From Novilysobacter selenitireducens (GTDB lineage: Bacteria > Pseudomonadota > Gammaproteobacteria > Xanthomonadales > Xanthomonadaceae): a stretch of DNA of 64,000 nucleotides. Made by a program: the position numbers and the translations under genes. Under the pieces are notes generated by a model. The model was not told the origin of the DNA, did no database searches, and saw only the letters and a program-made list of their open reading frames with translations. Below, piece after piece: positions 1 through 8,490 of the stretch (its first letter is position 1; the number at the start of each line of letters is the position of its first letter). The DNA lies in assembly GCF_020026895.1 (NCBI RefSeq), contig NZ_JAINZW010000003.1:248001-312000 (forward strand), read 5' to 3'.

Positions 1-393
1 TTCGTGCCGCCGGCCCCTGGTACAGCAGAGGGCGAGCGCATCGTGGGTGATCCCGCGGTTGTCGCACAGGTGCTGCTGTTCTCGAGCATCATTCCTTCAC
101 GCGATGCCTGTCTTCCGGGTGGCAGCGGTTTCCTCAACGCGATCAATGCGTTCACCGGCGCGAGCGTTCCGGAAAACTTCTTCGACGTCGATGGCGATGG
201 CGTGTACACGGATGACGAGGTCGGCGGCAATGCCGTCGGGTCCGTGGATACCGGCGTGGGCATGCCCACCGACGGCCTGCTGATCGAGAAAATCATCGGC
301 GTTGGCGGTTCCGGCGGTAACACCGGTTCCGTGGGCGTCAACAACCCTGCTGCGTCGGGCCGCGTGTCCTGGCGTGAGCTCGTTACGGACTGA
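1..393 (+). CDS. pilY1: PilY1-like type IV pilus tip protein, C-terminal fragment
   Basis: The reading frame is already open at base 1, so only the last 130 codons are present. The segment runs from a GERIVG-type strand through an IPSRDAC motif to a Ca-binding loop (DVDGDGVYTDDE, around residues 60-71 of the fragment). This pattern is typical of the end of the PilY1 beta-propeller. PilY1 is the large tip adhesin and calcium-dependent regulator of type IV pili. The stop lies 2 bases before pilE, so the two are probably co-transcribed as the end of a minor-pilin operon whose upstream part is outside the window. The family call is strong; the full-length architecture cannot be judged. Confidence 0.85.
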   Translation, partial: FVPPAPGTAEGERIVGDPAVVAQVLLFSSIIPSRDACLPGGSGFLNAINAFTGASVPENFFDVDGDGVYTDDEVGGNAVGSVDTGVGMPTDGLLIEKIIGVGGSGGNTGSVGVNNPAASGRVSWRELVTD

Positions 394-395
394 CC

Positions 396-854
396 ATGGC
401 GAATTACATGAAGTACAACCCTTCGATGGCGTCGGGCCGTTCCCGACGCCAGGTCCGCGGATTCACCCTGATCGAGCTGATGGTGACGGTGGCGATCGTC
501 GCGATCCTCACCGGTATCGCCATCGCCAGCTATGACTTCGCGGTGGTGAAGTCGCGGCGCTCCGCGGCGGCGGCTTGCCTGACGGAGCGGGCGCAGGCAA
601 TGGAGCGCTACTACACGACCAACCTGACCTACGTGGGGGCACCGGCCCCGGCAGCCTGCAGCTCGGATATCTCGCCCGACCACTACGCAGTTGCGTTTGA
701 GGGGGTTCCCACCGCCACGGCGTTCGAACTGCGCGCCACTCCGCAGGGTAATCAAGCATCGTCGGACACGAAGTGCGGGACGCTGACCGTCAATGCCCAA
801 GGCGTGAGGGGCATCGTCGACGGTGATGCAGGAGATCCCGAGGATTGCTGGTAA
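396..854 (+). CDS. pilE: Type IV pilin-like protein PilE
   Basis: A 152-residue prepilin. The class III leader ends in G22, followed by FTLIELMVTVAIVAIL, with the conserved Glu at +5 of the mature protein. A long hydrophobic N-terminal helix precedes a small globular domain with Cys residues near the end (C-GTL and the final DCW), consistent with the pilin disulfide loop. It would be cleaved and N-methylated by PilD and act as a minor pilin in pilus assembly with PilY1, which ends 2 bases upstream. In-frame ATGs at 408 and 426 are alternative starts; 426 would give a more usual 12-residue leader. A strong hairpin follows the stop. Confidence 0.88.
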   Translation: MANYMKYNPSMASGRSRRQVRGFTLIELMVTVAIVAILTGIAIASYDFAVVKSRRSAAAACLTERAQAMERYYTTNLTYVGAPAPAACSSDISPDHYAVAFEGVPTATAFELRATPQGNQASSDTKCGTLTVNAQGVRGIVDGDAGDPEDCW

Positions 855-888
855 AGCTCTGCCGGTCGTCCTGATGGCCGCCAAAAAC

Positions 889-920
889 AAAGGGCCGCGG
901 AATTCCGCGGCCCTTTGCGT
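889..920. terminator. Strong hairpin between pilE and tRNA-Asn
   Basis: A 28-base perfect palindrome (889-916, arms AAAGGGCCGCGGAA and its complement) lies between the convergent pilE and tRNA-Asn. It is flanked by short A and T tracts and could end transcription in both directions. Confidence 0.7.
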
Positions 921-930
921 TACTCGATAC

Positions 931-1007
931 TGGCGCCCGAAGTTGGACTCGAACCAACGACCCCCTGATTAACAGTCAAGTGCTCTAACCAGCTGAGCTA
1001 TTCGGGC
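931..1007 (-). tRNA. tRNA-Asn (GTT)
   Basis: On the minus strand a complete 77-nt cloverleaf is seen: the acceptor stem GCCCGAA pairs with TTCGGGC, the discriminator is G, and CCA is encoded (plus-strand 931-933). The D arm is AGCTCAG...GAGC and the T loop is TTCGAGT. The anticodon GTT lies at plus-strand 971-973. Confidence 0.96.
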
Positions 1008-1072
1008 GGGGGCGCATATCGTAAGGGTGGCCCCGGGCAAGGGTCAAGCACGGCGTGGCAAGCAACGGGGCC

Positions 1073-1609
1073 TCAGTAATAGGCGCACTGTTCGGCCGCC
1101 CCCGTCGAAGGGCGACCACTGCGCAGGTGGCCGGTATTGGCCATGACCAGGGTGATGGCCTTGGTTGGGCCCCGCTTGTCGCACAGGGTGAAGGTCACGT
1201 TCGAGCCAGCCGTGCTGCCGCCCGGCTGGAACACCAGGCGCGTCCGACCCCGGGTCGAGCGAAGCTTCACCCCGCCCTCCAATTGTTCTTCCCGGCGCAC
1301 GAGCGGTTCGTACGGGCCCCGCTCGCGATTGCCGTCGATGTCGGCAAACGAGATCCAGCCTACGGTCCAGTCTGCGGCGCCGGTGCATGACAGCCCATCC
1401 AGCGACGGGCAGGTCACCACTTCAGCACCGCCAACGGTAGCGCTCCGCATGGCGTCCATGAGGGTGGTGGCAATCAGCGTGCGGGCGTGGCCAGCGTGCG
1501 CGGCCGATACAGCGTGGCTCATGGCGGGCACTGCCACGGCCAGCAGCACTGCCGACACCAGAAGCGCCACCAGAGCCTCGATCAAGGTGAATCCATGTTC
1601 GGTCCGCAT
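1073..1609 (-). CDS. fimT: FimT/GspH-family pseudopilin
   Basis: A 178-residue prepilin with a very short leader: MRTEHG, then FTLIEALVALLVSAVLL. It has the PilD cleavage Gly and Glu at +5. After the hydrophobic helix comes a GspH-like domain containing CPS and CDKRG cysteines, with a near-terminal Cys (QCAYY). GspH/FimT proteins are minor pseudopilins of type IV pili and, in some species, bind DNA for uptake. It lies on the strand opposite to pilY1-pilE and is separated from them by tRNA-Asn, so it is a stand-alone transcription unit, divergent from uvrB. Its exact role in the pilus is inferred from family only. Confidence 0.82.
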   Translation of the reverse strand: MRTEHGFTLIEALVALLVSAVLLAVAVPAMSHAVSAAHAGHARTLIATTLMDAMRSATVGGAEVVTCPSLDGLSCTGAADWTVGWISFADIDGNRERGPYEPLVRREEQLEGGVKLRSTRGRTRLVFQPGGSTAGSNVTFTLCDKRGPTKAITLVMANTGHLRSGRPSTGAAEQCAYY

Positions 1610-1761
1610 GTGACGTCCCTGTCCCTGTGCGCCGTGCAGGTTGCCCGGCAGGGCCGGGATCCTGAATCAGGCATGCGGGCGAGGTGGGGTAGGGAAACTC
1701 CGCGTCCGGCCCCATCTACTGTCGCTCGCTACACTGCCCAGTCCCCTCGGGACCCTTGCTT

Positions 1762-3822
1762 ATGAACGACGCCGTCCAGCCCCAACCCGCCAGGCCCGCC
1801 GTGCAGGAGGGCCGCTTCCAGATCGTCTCGCCGTACCAGCCCGCAGGCGACCAGCCGGCCGCGATCGAACGGCTGGTGAAAGGGTTCGAGGGTGGGTTGG
1901 CGCACCAGACGCTGCTGGGCGTGACCGGTTCGGGCAAGACCTATACCATCGCCAACGTCATCCAGCAGGTGCAGAAGCCGACCCTGGTGATGGCGCCCAA
2001 CAAGACGCTGGCGGCGCAGCTGTACGGGGAGTTCAAGTCGTTCTTCCCGAACAATGCGGTCGAGTACTTCGTCAGCTATTACGACTATTACCAGCCAGAG
2101 GCGTACGTGCCCTCGAGCGACACCTTCATCGAGAAGGACAGCTCGGTCAACGAGCACATCGAGCAGATGCGGCTGTCTGCGACCAAGGCGCTGCTGGAAC
2201 GGCGCGACGCGATCATCGTCTGCACCGTCTCGGCCATCTACGGCCTGGGCGACCCGAACGAATACTTCCGCATGGTGCTGCACATGGTGCGGGGCGAGCG
2301 CATCGACCAGCGCGAGCTGATCCGCCGGCTGACGGAGATGCAGTACAGCCGCAACGACACCGAACTGCGCCGTGGCACCTACCGCGTGCGCGGCGAGGTG
2401 ATCGACGTGCATCCGGCCGAGAGCGACGACGAGGCCATCCGCATCGAACTGTTCGACGGTGAGATCGAATCGGTCACGGCGTTCGACCCGCTTACCGGCG
2501 AGGCGCTGCGCAAGCTGCCGCGCTACACGATCTATCCAAAGTCGCACTACGTGACCACGCGCCGCACGGTGCTGGACGCCATCGACGCCATCAAGGACGA
2601 GCTGAAGGTCCGCCTGGAGCAGCTGTACTCGGCCAACAAGCTGGTCGAGGCGCAGCGCCTGGCGCAGCGCACCCAGTTCGATCTGGAGATGCTGGCCGAG
2701 GTCGGTTACTGCAACGGCGTGGAGAACTACAGCCGCCACCTCACCGGCCACATGCCGGGCGAGCCGCCGCCGTGCCTGTTCGATTACCTGCCGCCGGACG
2801 CGCTGCTGGTTTGTGACGAGTCGCACGTGACCGTTCCGCAGATCGGCGCGATGTACAAGGGCGACCGCTCGCGCAAGGAAACGCTGGTGGAGTTCGGCTT
2901 CCGGCTGCCCTCGGCGCTGGACAACCGGCCGCTGAAGTTCGAGGAGTGGGAAGGTCGCTCGCCACGCGCGATCTTCGTCTCTGCCACGCCCGGCCCCTAC
3001 GAGCTGCAGAAGTCCGAGGGCGAAGTGGTCGAACTGGTCGTTCGCCCCACCGGCCTGATCGACCCGGTCGTCGAGATCCGGCCCGTGGCCACGCAGGTCG
3101 ACGACGTGCTGGGCGAGATCAACGAACGCGTGGCCATGGGCGACCGCGTGCTGATCACCACGTTGACCAAGCGCATGGCCGAGAACCTCACCGAATACCT
3201 CGGCGAGCACGGCATCCGCGTGCGCTACCTGCACAGCGACATCGACACGGTCGAACGCGTGGAGATCATCCGCGACCTGCGCCTGGGCAAGTTCGACGTG
3301 CTGGTGGGCATCAACCTGCTGCGCGAGGGCCTGGACATGCCGGAGGTGTCGCTGGTCGCGATCCTCGATGCCGACAAGGAGGGCTTCCTGCGCTCGGGCG
3401 GCTCGCTGATCCAGACCATCGGCCGCGCCGCGCGCAACGTGCGCGGCAAGGCGATCCTCTACGCGGACAAGGTGACCCGGTCGATGCAGACCGCCATCGA
3501 CGAGACCGACCGCCGCCGGGCCAAGCAGGTCGAGTACAACGCCGAACACGGCATCACGCCGCGCTCGGTCATAAGGCCGGTGGTGGACATCATGGAAGGG
3601 GCACGCGCCGACCCCGACGCCGAGAAGGGCAGGGGCCGCGGCAAGGGCCGCAAGGCCGCCGAGCCGGCCACGGATTACGCATCGATGGACCCCTCGCAGG
3701 CGGCCGCGAAGATCAAGGCGCTGGAGCAGCAGATGTACAAGCACGCCCGCGACCTGGAGTTCGAAGAGGCCGCCGCGGTGCGCGACCAGATCCGCCAGAT
3801 CAAGGAAGTCGCCCTGCATTGA
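1762..3822 (+). CDS. uvrB: UvrABC excinuclease subunit B
   Basis: A 686-residue helicase-like damage-verification subunit of nucleotide excision repair. It has Walker A GVTGSGKT (residues 53-60), the beta-hairpin [12 protein letters not shown] that inserts into damaged DNA, CDESH as Walker B, SATPGPYE, and helicase motif [13 protein letters not shown]-terminal UVR coiled-coil motif ([18 protein letters not shown]) binds UvrA/UvrC. ATG 1762 is preferred; an upstream TTG at 1756 is also in frame. Length fits the family, with a basic G/K/R linker around residue 620. No LexA-like box was recognised upstream. A TACACT element at 1730-1735 could be its -10. Confidence 0.97.
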   Translation: MNDAVQPQPARPAVQEGRFQIVSPYQPAGDQPAAIERLVKGFEGGLAHQTLLGVTGSGKTYTIANVIQQVQKPTLVMAPNKTLAAQLYGEFKSFFPNNAVEYFVSYYDYYQPEAYVPSSDTFIEKDSSVNEHIEQMRLSATKALLERRDAIIVCTVSAIYGLGDPNEYFRMVLHMVRGERIDQRELIRRLTEMQYSRNDTELRRGTYRVRGEVIDVHPAESDDEAIRIELFDGEIESVTAFDPLTGEALRKLPRYTIYPKSHYVTTRRTVLDAIDAIKDELKVRLEQLYSANKLVEAQRLAQRTQFDLEMLAEVGYCNGVENYSRHLTGHMPGEPPPCLFDYLPPDALLVCDESHVTVPQIGAMYKGDRSRKETLVEFGFRLPSALDNRPLKFEEWEGRSPRAIFVSATPGPYELQKSEGEVVELVVRPTGLIDPVVEIRPVATQVDDVLGEINERVAMGDRVLITTLTKRMAENLTEYLGEHGIRVRYLHSDIDTVERVEIIRDLRLGKFDVLVGINLLREGLDMPEVSLVAILDADKEGFLRSGGSLIQTIGRAARNVRGKAILYADKVTRSMQTAIDETDRRRAKQVEYNAEHGITPRSVIRPVVDIMEGARADPDAEKGRGRGKGRKAAEPATDYASMDPSQAAAKIKALEQQMYKHARDLEFEEAAAVRDQIRQIKEVALH

Positions 3823-3828
3823 CGCACC

Positions 3829-3856
3829 CGTGACGGGGCATGACCGCCCCGTCACG
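3829..3856. terminator. 11-bp stem hairpin after uvrB
   Basis: A perfect 11-bp inverted repeat (CGTGACGGGGC, 6-base loop) starts 7 bases after the uvrB stop. There is no T tract, so it may be a processing or stabilising hairpin or a weak terminator. Confidence 0.5.
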
Positions 3857-3903
3857 GCGGCGGTGCGAGGGTCGCGTTCCCCCCCGCACTGGAGGCCATC
3901 GCC

Positions 3904-4434
3904 ATGGGCCTGTTCGACTTCATCAAGGATGCCGGCAGCAAGATCTTCGGCAAGGACCACGACCGCGGCGCCGAGGGCGCCACCAAGCCGCTGAGCACCC
4001 ACCTGCGCGAGCACGGTATCGATCCCTCGGGGATCAACTTCCGGTTCGAGGGCGACACGGTGGTGATGGAAGGCACCGTGCGCGACCAGGACACGCGCGA
4101 GAAGGCGGTGCTGATCGTCGGCAATGTGGAGGGCGTGGGCCGGGTCGATGACCGCCTGCGCATCGGCCCTCCGGTCGCGGAGGTGAAAACGGCCGGTGCG
4201 ACGCCGGCAGGCGGCTCGGCCGGCCAGTCGCACGCATCGGCGGGCAGCCCGGGTGGCGAATGGACCAGCAAGACCTACACCGTGGTATCCGGTGACACGC
4301 TGTCGGGCATCGCCAAGAAGATGTACGGCGATGCCAACCAGTATCCGCGGATCTTCGAGGCCAACCAGCCGATGCTGAAGGACCCAGACAGGATCTATCC
4401 GGGCCAGGTGCTGCGCATCCCGCCCAAGGCCTGA
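3904..4434 (+). CDS. BON-LysM domain protein (Kbp/YgaU family)
   Basis: 176 residues. A short amphipathic N-terminus (MGLFDFIKDAGSKIFG) leads into a BON domain (about 30-95, ending IVGNVEGVGRVDDRL), a Gly/Ala-rich linker, and a C-terminal LysM domain (about 124-174, YTVVSGDTLSGIAKKMYG...YPGQVLRIP). The architecture is that of E. coli Kbp, a cytoplasmic K+-binding protein; the linker here is longer. No signal peptide is seen, which supports a cytoplasmic location. Potassium binding is inferred from the family. It sits between uvrB and tRNA-Val, and GGAGGC precedes the start. Confidence 0.85.
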   Translation: MGLFDFIKDAGSKIFGKDHDRGAEGATKPLSTHLREHGIDPSGINFRFEGDTVVMEGTVRDQDTREKAVLIVGNVEGVGRVDDRLRIGPPVAEVKTAGATPAGGSAGQSHASAGSPGGEWTSKTYTVVSGDTLSGIAKKMYGDANQYPRIFEANQPMLKDPDRIYPGQVLRIPPKA

Positions 4435-4451
4435 TCGGCGCTTCGCGGCAG

Positions 4452-4480
4452 TTGCCGGACGCCACGCACCGGGCTACACT
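4452..4480 (+). promoter_or_regulatory. Sigma70-like promoter for tRNA-Val
   Basis: TTGCCG (4452-4457) and TACACT (4475-4480) are separated by 17 bases and lie just upstream of the tRNA gene, a spacing typical of sigma70 promoters. Confidence 0.55.
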
Positions 4481-4514
4481 GCGCGCCCCTCGCCGGGTGT
4501 GTCTGACGGCGAAT

Positions 4515-4589
4515 GGGCGGTTAGCTCAGCGGTAGAGCACTACCTTGACATGGTAGGGGTCACAGGTTCGAACCCTGTACCGCCCACCA
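4515..4589 (+). tRNA. tRNA-Val (GAC)
   Basis: A 75-nt cloverleaf: acceptor GGGCGGT pairs with ACCGCCC, the discriminator is A, and CCA is encoded. The anticodon GAC is at 4547-4549 in the loop TTGACAT. The T arm is CAGGTTCGAACCCTG. Confidence 0.96.
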
Positions 4590-4596
4590 GACATCG

Positions 4597-4629
4597 AAAA
4601 AGGCCGTCCCTCGCGGGGCGGCCTTTTTC
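4597..4629 (+). terminator. Rho-independent terminator after tRNA-Val
   Basis: A stem formed by AAAAAGGCCG-TCCC and GGGG-CGGCCTTTTT with a TCGC loop and a five-T run lies directly after the tRNA. The flanking A run means it could also act for the convergent gene at 4667-5077. Confidence 0.85.
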
Positions 4630-4666
4630 ATTGCGCGGCGGCCGGCGACACGTGCCGGCAGGGCGG

Positions 4667-5077
4667 TCAGAGCAGGTCGCCACCCGCCGACAGCATGCGC
4701 TCCATGCGGTCGCCCAGGCCGCCGATCTCCAGCACCAGGCGGTCGATCTCGGCGCCGTCCAGGCCGTCGTACGGGCGGTTCTCGCACAGCTGCAGGTAGG
4801 GCACGCCGTCCATGTCGCCGATGGCCAGGTAGCCCACGCGGCTCTGCCAGTTGAAGACCAGCGAGCGCCGGGCATCCAGGCCCGTGGTGGGGGCCACTGC
4901 GGTGCTGACGCGCAGGTAGGGACGGCCGTCGTCGTCGTCCAGCTCCGACAGGAAGATCGCCTGGTGGCGGGTGCCTTTCTCCAGCGACAGTTCGATGCAG
5001 AGGACGTCGTCGTCCTGCATGGTGACCTGGTACCCGACCGCCTTGATGTGGCGACGGATCGATTCGAAGTTGCGCAC
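4667..5077 (-). CDS. Conserved hypothetical protein, 136 aa
   Basis: I do not recognise a named family. The start is a GTG (5077) with GGAG five bases upstream, giving a compact acidic soluble protein: an initial helix (NFESIRRHIKAVGY), then alternating strands (VLCIELSLE, RHQAIFLSEL, YLRVSTAV, LVFNWQSRVGYLAIGDM) and two C-terminal helices. This alpha-beta-alpha layout resembles small secretion-chaperone-like or YbjN-like folds, but that is only structural inference. The same frame stays open upstream to 5818, but the bulk of that extension is antisense to the rhomboid gene and looks non-coding. It faces tRNA-Val and is divergent from the alkyltransferase-like gene. Confidence 0.6.
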   Translation of the reverse strand: MRNFESIRRHIKAVGYQVTMQDDDVLCIELSLEKGTRHQAIFLSELDDDDGRPYLRVSTAVAPTTGLDARRSLVFNWQSRVGYLAIGDMDGVPYLQLCENRPYDGLDGAEIDRLVLEIGGLGDRMERMLSAGGDLL

Positions 5078-5118
5078 GGCGGCTCCATTCGCGGGGGCAG
5101 AGCCGTATCCTAACCGGC

Positions 5119-5463
5119 ATGGCCGGCACCGATGACTCCCGCGAGGCGGAACGGCGCATCCTGGCGCAGGTGCGGTCCATTCCCGCCGGGCAGGTGGCCG
5201 GTTACGGAGAGGTCGCGCGGCGGGCGGGGTTGCCGGGGCGCGCCCGCTGGGTCGCCCGGCTGCTGTCGGCCAACACCCATGCCGACCTGCCGTGGCACCG
5301 GGTTCTGCGCTCGGACGGCCGCGTGGCCTTCCCGGAAGGCTCGGCGGGCTACCGCGAGCAGTGCCGCCGGTTGCGGGCCGAAGGCGTCCGCGTCGAGCAG
5401 GGCCGGGTACGCGGCCAGCGTGCCGCCCCCAGCGTCGACGAGCAGGTCTGGGGCCCGGCCTGA
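5119..5463 (+). CDS. Alkyltransferase-like protein (ATL), MGMT fold without active Cys
   Basis: A 114-residue MGMT-type DNA-binding domain. The region that is PCHRV in O6-alkylguanine-DNA alkyltransferases reads PWHRV here (residues 58-62), so the alkyl-accepting Cys is replaced by Trp. Tyr29 (the base-flipping Tyr in AGYGEVA) and the RAR-V recognition helix are retained. E. coli and fission-yeast ATLs share this Cys replacement; they bind O6-alkylguanine and hand lesions to nucleotide excision repair. uvrB is 1.3 kb upstream, which fits a repair role but does not prove it. A basic C-terminal tail follows the domain. Confidence 0.88.
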   Translation: MAGTDDSREAERRILAQVRSIPAGQVAGYGEVARRAGLPGRARWVARLLSANTHADLPWHRVLRSDGRVAFPEGSAGYREQCRRLRAEGVRVEQGRVRGQRAAPSVDEQVWGPA

Positions 5464-5561
5464 CGGCGACTGCGGGGCGTCCGCCGCGTCGTGATGCGAC
5501 CGTTGCGTGAAGCGGCCTGTGGCCTCCAGCGGATACCATGACGCGTCCCCCGGGAGTCGAA

Positions 5562-6194
5562 ATGTTTTCCAACCTTCCGCCCGTCACGCGGGCCCTGCTG
5601 ATCGCCAACGGCGTCGCTTTCCTGCTGCAACTCGTCCTGGAGTACACCGCGCTCGGCCCGCTGATGCTGTGGCCGTTGGGCGCGGGCTTCATGCCGTGGC
5701 AACTGGTCACGTACGCCTTCCTGCACGGCGACATCGCCCACCTGCTGTTCAACATGCTGGCGCTGCTGATGTTCGGCGCGCCGGTGGAGCACACGTGGGG
5801 CGAGAAGCGCTTCCTCACGTTCTATGCCGTGTGCGTGGTCGGTGCGGCGCTGTGCCAGCTGGCGGTGGGCGCCTGGACGATGTCGCAGGGTGGCCAGGCG
5901 TACCCGACGCTGGGTGCCTCGGGCGGCGTGTTCGGCCTGTTGCTGGCGTACGGCATGCTGTTCCCGCATCAGCGGGTGATGCTGCTGATCCCGCCGATCC
6001 CGATGAAGGCGCGCACCCTGGTCATCGTCTATGGCGCCATCGCGCTGTTGCTGGGATTCACCGGCCTGCAGCCGGGTGTCGCGCACTTCGCCCACCTGGG
6101 CGGGATGCTGTTCGGCTGGCTGCTGATCCGCTACTGGCGCGGCCACCCGCCGTTCGGCCGCCGCAAGCCGCCGCGGCCGCGAATCGTGCGCTGA
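5562..6194 (+). CDS. Rhomboid-family intramembrane serine protease
   Basis: 210 residues from ATG 5562, which follows a good GGGAG Shine-Dalgarno; an in-frame ATG at 5538 lacks one. About six membrane segments are seen. The rhomboid signature is complete: HLLFN (N64), GASGG with the catalytic Ser120, and AHLGG with the general-base His178. It would cleave membrane proteins within the bilayer; the substrate is unknown. A basic Arg/Pro C-terminal tail (from about residue 192) is cytoplasmic if the six-helix topology holds. It is a single gene ending at a bidirectional hairpin. Confidence 0.92.
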   Translation: MFSNLPPVTRALLIANGVAFLLQLVLEYTALGPLMLWPLGAGFMPWQLVTYAFLHGDIAHLLFNMLALLMFGAPVEHTWGEKRFLTFYAVCVVGAALCQLAVGAWTMSQGGQAYPTLGASGGVFGLLLAYGMLFPHQRVMLLIPPIPMKARTLVIVYGAIALLLGFTGLQPGVAHFAHLGGMLFGWLLIRYWRGHPPFGRRKPPRPRIVR

Positions 6195-6261
6195 GGCGGG
6201 TGGTGCGTCAGACCGGGCGATGTTGGGCGTTACATACGTTCAGCCCGTTGGGATGACAAAG

Positions 6262-6291
6262 AAAAACGGCGAGGGTGACCGCGCCGTTTTT
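6262..6291. terminator. Bidirectional terminator between rhomboid and M13 genes
   Basis: The stem AAAAACGGCG...CGCCGTTTTT with flanking T runs on both strands lies between two convergent genes. Confidence 0.85.
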
Positions 6292-6313
6292 CTTGCCTGT
6301 TGCGTGCAGTCGG

Positions 6314-8323
6314 TCAGGGCCAGAGCACCACGCGCTCGCCGTCGCCCAGCCGCATGTCCGCGCTCGCCTTGCAGCCGAATGTCTCGGCGAAGCCGGCATG
6401 GTTCATCAGCGGGGCGTTGGTGCGCCACTGGCCGGGCGCATGCACGCTGCTGGCGGCGCGACGGGTGGCTTCGGCTTCGCTCATGTGCTCGGCCCAGATC
6501 GAGGCCCAGCCTTCGAAGAAGTCCTCGCGGCTCTCCTTCGGGGCGTCCGGGCGCGCGGTCTGGTAGGCCGCCCACGCCAGCTCGATGCCGGCCAGGTCGG
6601 CCAGGTTCTCGTCGCGGGTCTGGGCGCCGTTGACCCTGATGCCTTCGATCACCGGGTACTCGAGCGCGCCGTACTGGGTGATCACGCGGTTGCCCACCGT
6701 GTCCCATGCGGCGGTTTCCGCCGGGGTCCACCAGCTGCGCACCTGCTCGCTGGCGTCGACCAGGTGGCCGCGCGAGTCGAAGCCGTGGCTGATCTCGTGG
6801 CCTACCAGCGCACCGAAGCTGCCGTACTGCGCCGCGGTGTCGAGCGTCATGTCCAGTACCGGTGCCTGCAGCATCGCGGCCGTCACCACCAGTCGGTTCT
6901 GGGCGATGTCGTAGGCCAGCGCGGGCTGCTGCGGCAGCACGTTCCAGCGACGGTCCGCGTTCTCCGCACCGATGCGGCGCATCTCCTGGGCGTGGTGCCA
7001 TGTGGACGCGATAAGCATGTTGCCGCCGAAGCTGCCGCGGCCCATCGGCTGGATCGTGTAGTCGAGGTCGCGCGAGGGGGTGCCGACCTCGATCTTCATC
7101 GCCGCCAGCTTGGCCTTGGCTTCGGCCTTGGCCTGCGGGCCGAGGCGCGTGTCGCGGTCGAGCGCGGCGCCCATGGCGTTGCGCACCGCGGTGGCGATCT
7201 CCTGCGCACGCGACTTGGTGGCGGCCGGCAGGTACCGGGCGGCGTATTCGCGGCCCAGCATCGGACCGGCCGCGTGGTTGATCGCATCCAGCACCATCTG
7301 CTGGCGCGGCAGCTGCGCGGTGCGGCCCTCCAGCACGCGGCCGCGGAAGTCGAAGCTGGCGTCGCGCCACGGACGGGCCATGTACGGCGCCATCGCGTCG
7401 CCGACGCGCCAGCGCAGGTAGGCCTTCCACTGCTCGGGCTTGAGCTGGCGGACCAGCCCGTCGATCTGCGCGAACAGCTCGGGGTTGGCGATCGACACGG
7501 TGTCGTCGCTGACCGACTGCGCCTGCAGGAACTCGCCCAGCCTGAGGTTCGGGTAGGTCTTGTCGAGCTCGGCCGTGGCCACCGGCGCGAAGTTGCTGCG
7601 CGGGTCGCGCAACTGGGCCAGCGGGCGGGTCACCTGCGCGATGCGGGTTTCCAGGTCCAGCACCAGCTGCGCCTGTTCGGCGACCTCGTCGTCGGGCGTG
7701 CCGGTCAGCGCGAGGATCTTCTGCACGTAGGCGGTGTACTGGCCCAGCAGGTCGCGCGTGGGCTGGTCGACGCGGATGTAGTACGCCGGGTCCGGCAGGC
7801 CCAGGCCGCCCTGGCTGAAATAGCCGATGTGGCGCTTGAGGTCGCGCAGGTCGACGTCGGCGCTGAAGTTGAAGGCCACCGGGATGCCGACTTGGTGCAG
7901 CGCGGCCAGTGCGGGGGCGATGTCGCGATGACGGCGGATGGCGTCGATGCGGGACAACAGCGGGGCGATGGGCTGCGCGCCGTCGCGCTCGACCGCCGCC
8001 TCGTCCAGGCCGCTGGCCCAGAAGTCGCCCAGCAGTTGCTGGACGTTGCCCTGCGGCGATTGCATCGCCGCGTTGAGCAGTTCGACCTGCTGGTGGCGGG
8101 CGCGGTCGCCGAGTTGGCCCAGCGCGGAAATGGAGGCGACGCCTGCGGTCAACGGGTTGTTCTGCAACCAGTCCGCGTTGGCGTGGCCGTAGAAGTCGGT
8201 GCAGGCCGCCGGTGGCTTGGCCGCCTGGGCGTGGACCGCGGGGGCGGCGAGGGTGGAGGCGAGGGTCAGGGCAAGGGCGCAGGCGAGCGGGCGCAAGGCG
8301 TGGCGGGGCATCGCGTATTCCAT
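6314..8323 (-). CDS. M13-family zinc metallopeptidase (exported)
   Basis: 669 residues. A Sec signal peptide (LACALALTLASTLAAPAVHAQA) precedes an M13 N-terminal domain (DFYGHANADWL start) and the catalytic domain. The zinc site is HEISH (H509, H513) plus E572 in ENLADLAG, which is the M13 ExxxD motif; the C-terminus carries the usual RVVLWP-type end. Neprilysin/PepO-type enzymes cut oligopeptides in the periplasm. ATG 8311 (MPRHALR) is an alternative start. A second M13 gene lies immediately upstream on the same strand, separated by a terminator, so the two may be expressed separately. Confidence 0.93.
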   Translation of the reverse strand: MEYAMPRHALRPLACALALTLASTLAAPAVHAQAAKPPAACTDFYGHANADWLQNNPLTAGVASISALGQLGDRARHQQVELLNAAMQSPQGNVQQLLGDFWASGLDEAAVERDGAQPIAPLLSRIDAIRRHRDIAPALAALHQVGIPVAFNFSADVDLRDLKRHIGYFSQGGLGLPDPAYYIRVDQPTRDLLGQYTAYVQKILALTGTPDDEVAEQAQLVLDLETRIAQVTRPLAQLRDPRSNFAPVATAELDKTYPNLRLGEFLQAQSVSDDTVSIANPELFAQIDGLVRQLKPEQWKAYLRWRVGDAMAPYMARPWRDASFDFRGRVLEGRTAQLPRQQMVLDAINHAAGPMLGREYAARYLPAATKSRAQEIATAVRNAMGAALDRDTRLGPQAKAEAKAKLAAMKIEVGTPSRDLDYTIQPMGRGSFGGNMLIASTWHHAQEMRRIGAENADRRWNVLPQQPALAYDIAQNRLVVTAAMLQAPVLDMTLDTAAQYGSFGALVGHEISHGFDSRGHLVDASEQVRSWWTPAETAAWDTVGNRVITQYGALEYPVIEGIRVNGAQTRDENLADLAGIELAWAAYQTARPDAPKESREDFFEGWASIWAEHMSEAEATRRAASSVHAPGQWRTNAPLMNHAGFAETFGCKASADMRLGDGERVVLWP

Positions 8324-8417
8324 CTGGATGACCGCGCGAGTCTACCAAGCACGTTGGGGTTGGCCATGAACGGGTTCACGGCCCCTCCATGCGCGCTGCA
8401 GGGTGCGCACGGGGCCC

Positions 8418-8457
8418 CAAAAAGACGAAGGCCCGGGCGAACCCGGGCCTTCGTTTC
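8418..8457 (-). terminator. Terminator after second M13 gene
   Basis: A stem CGAAGGCCCGGG/CCCGGGCCTTCG (8426-8453) is followed on the minus strand by TCTTTTTG, a standard intrinsic terminator between the two M13 genes. Confidence 0.85.
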
Positions 8458-8490
8458 CCGGGTCGCCCCGGGCCGGTCATCGCATCGCGG

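Noticed and set aside
1610-1761. LexA box ahead of uvrB
   Set aside because: No CTG-N10-CAG or similar palindrome at a fitting position.
1729-4233. 834-codon open frame on the minus strand
   Set aside because: It is antisense to uvrB over its whole conserved length and its protein is His/Arg/Leu/Val/Asp-rich without any domain; a GC-driven shadow.
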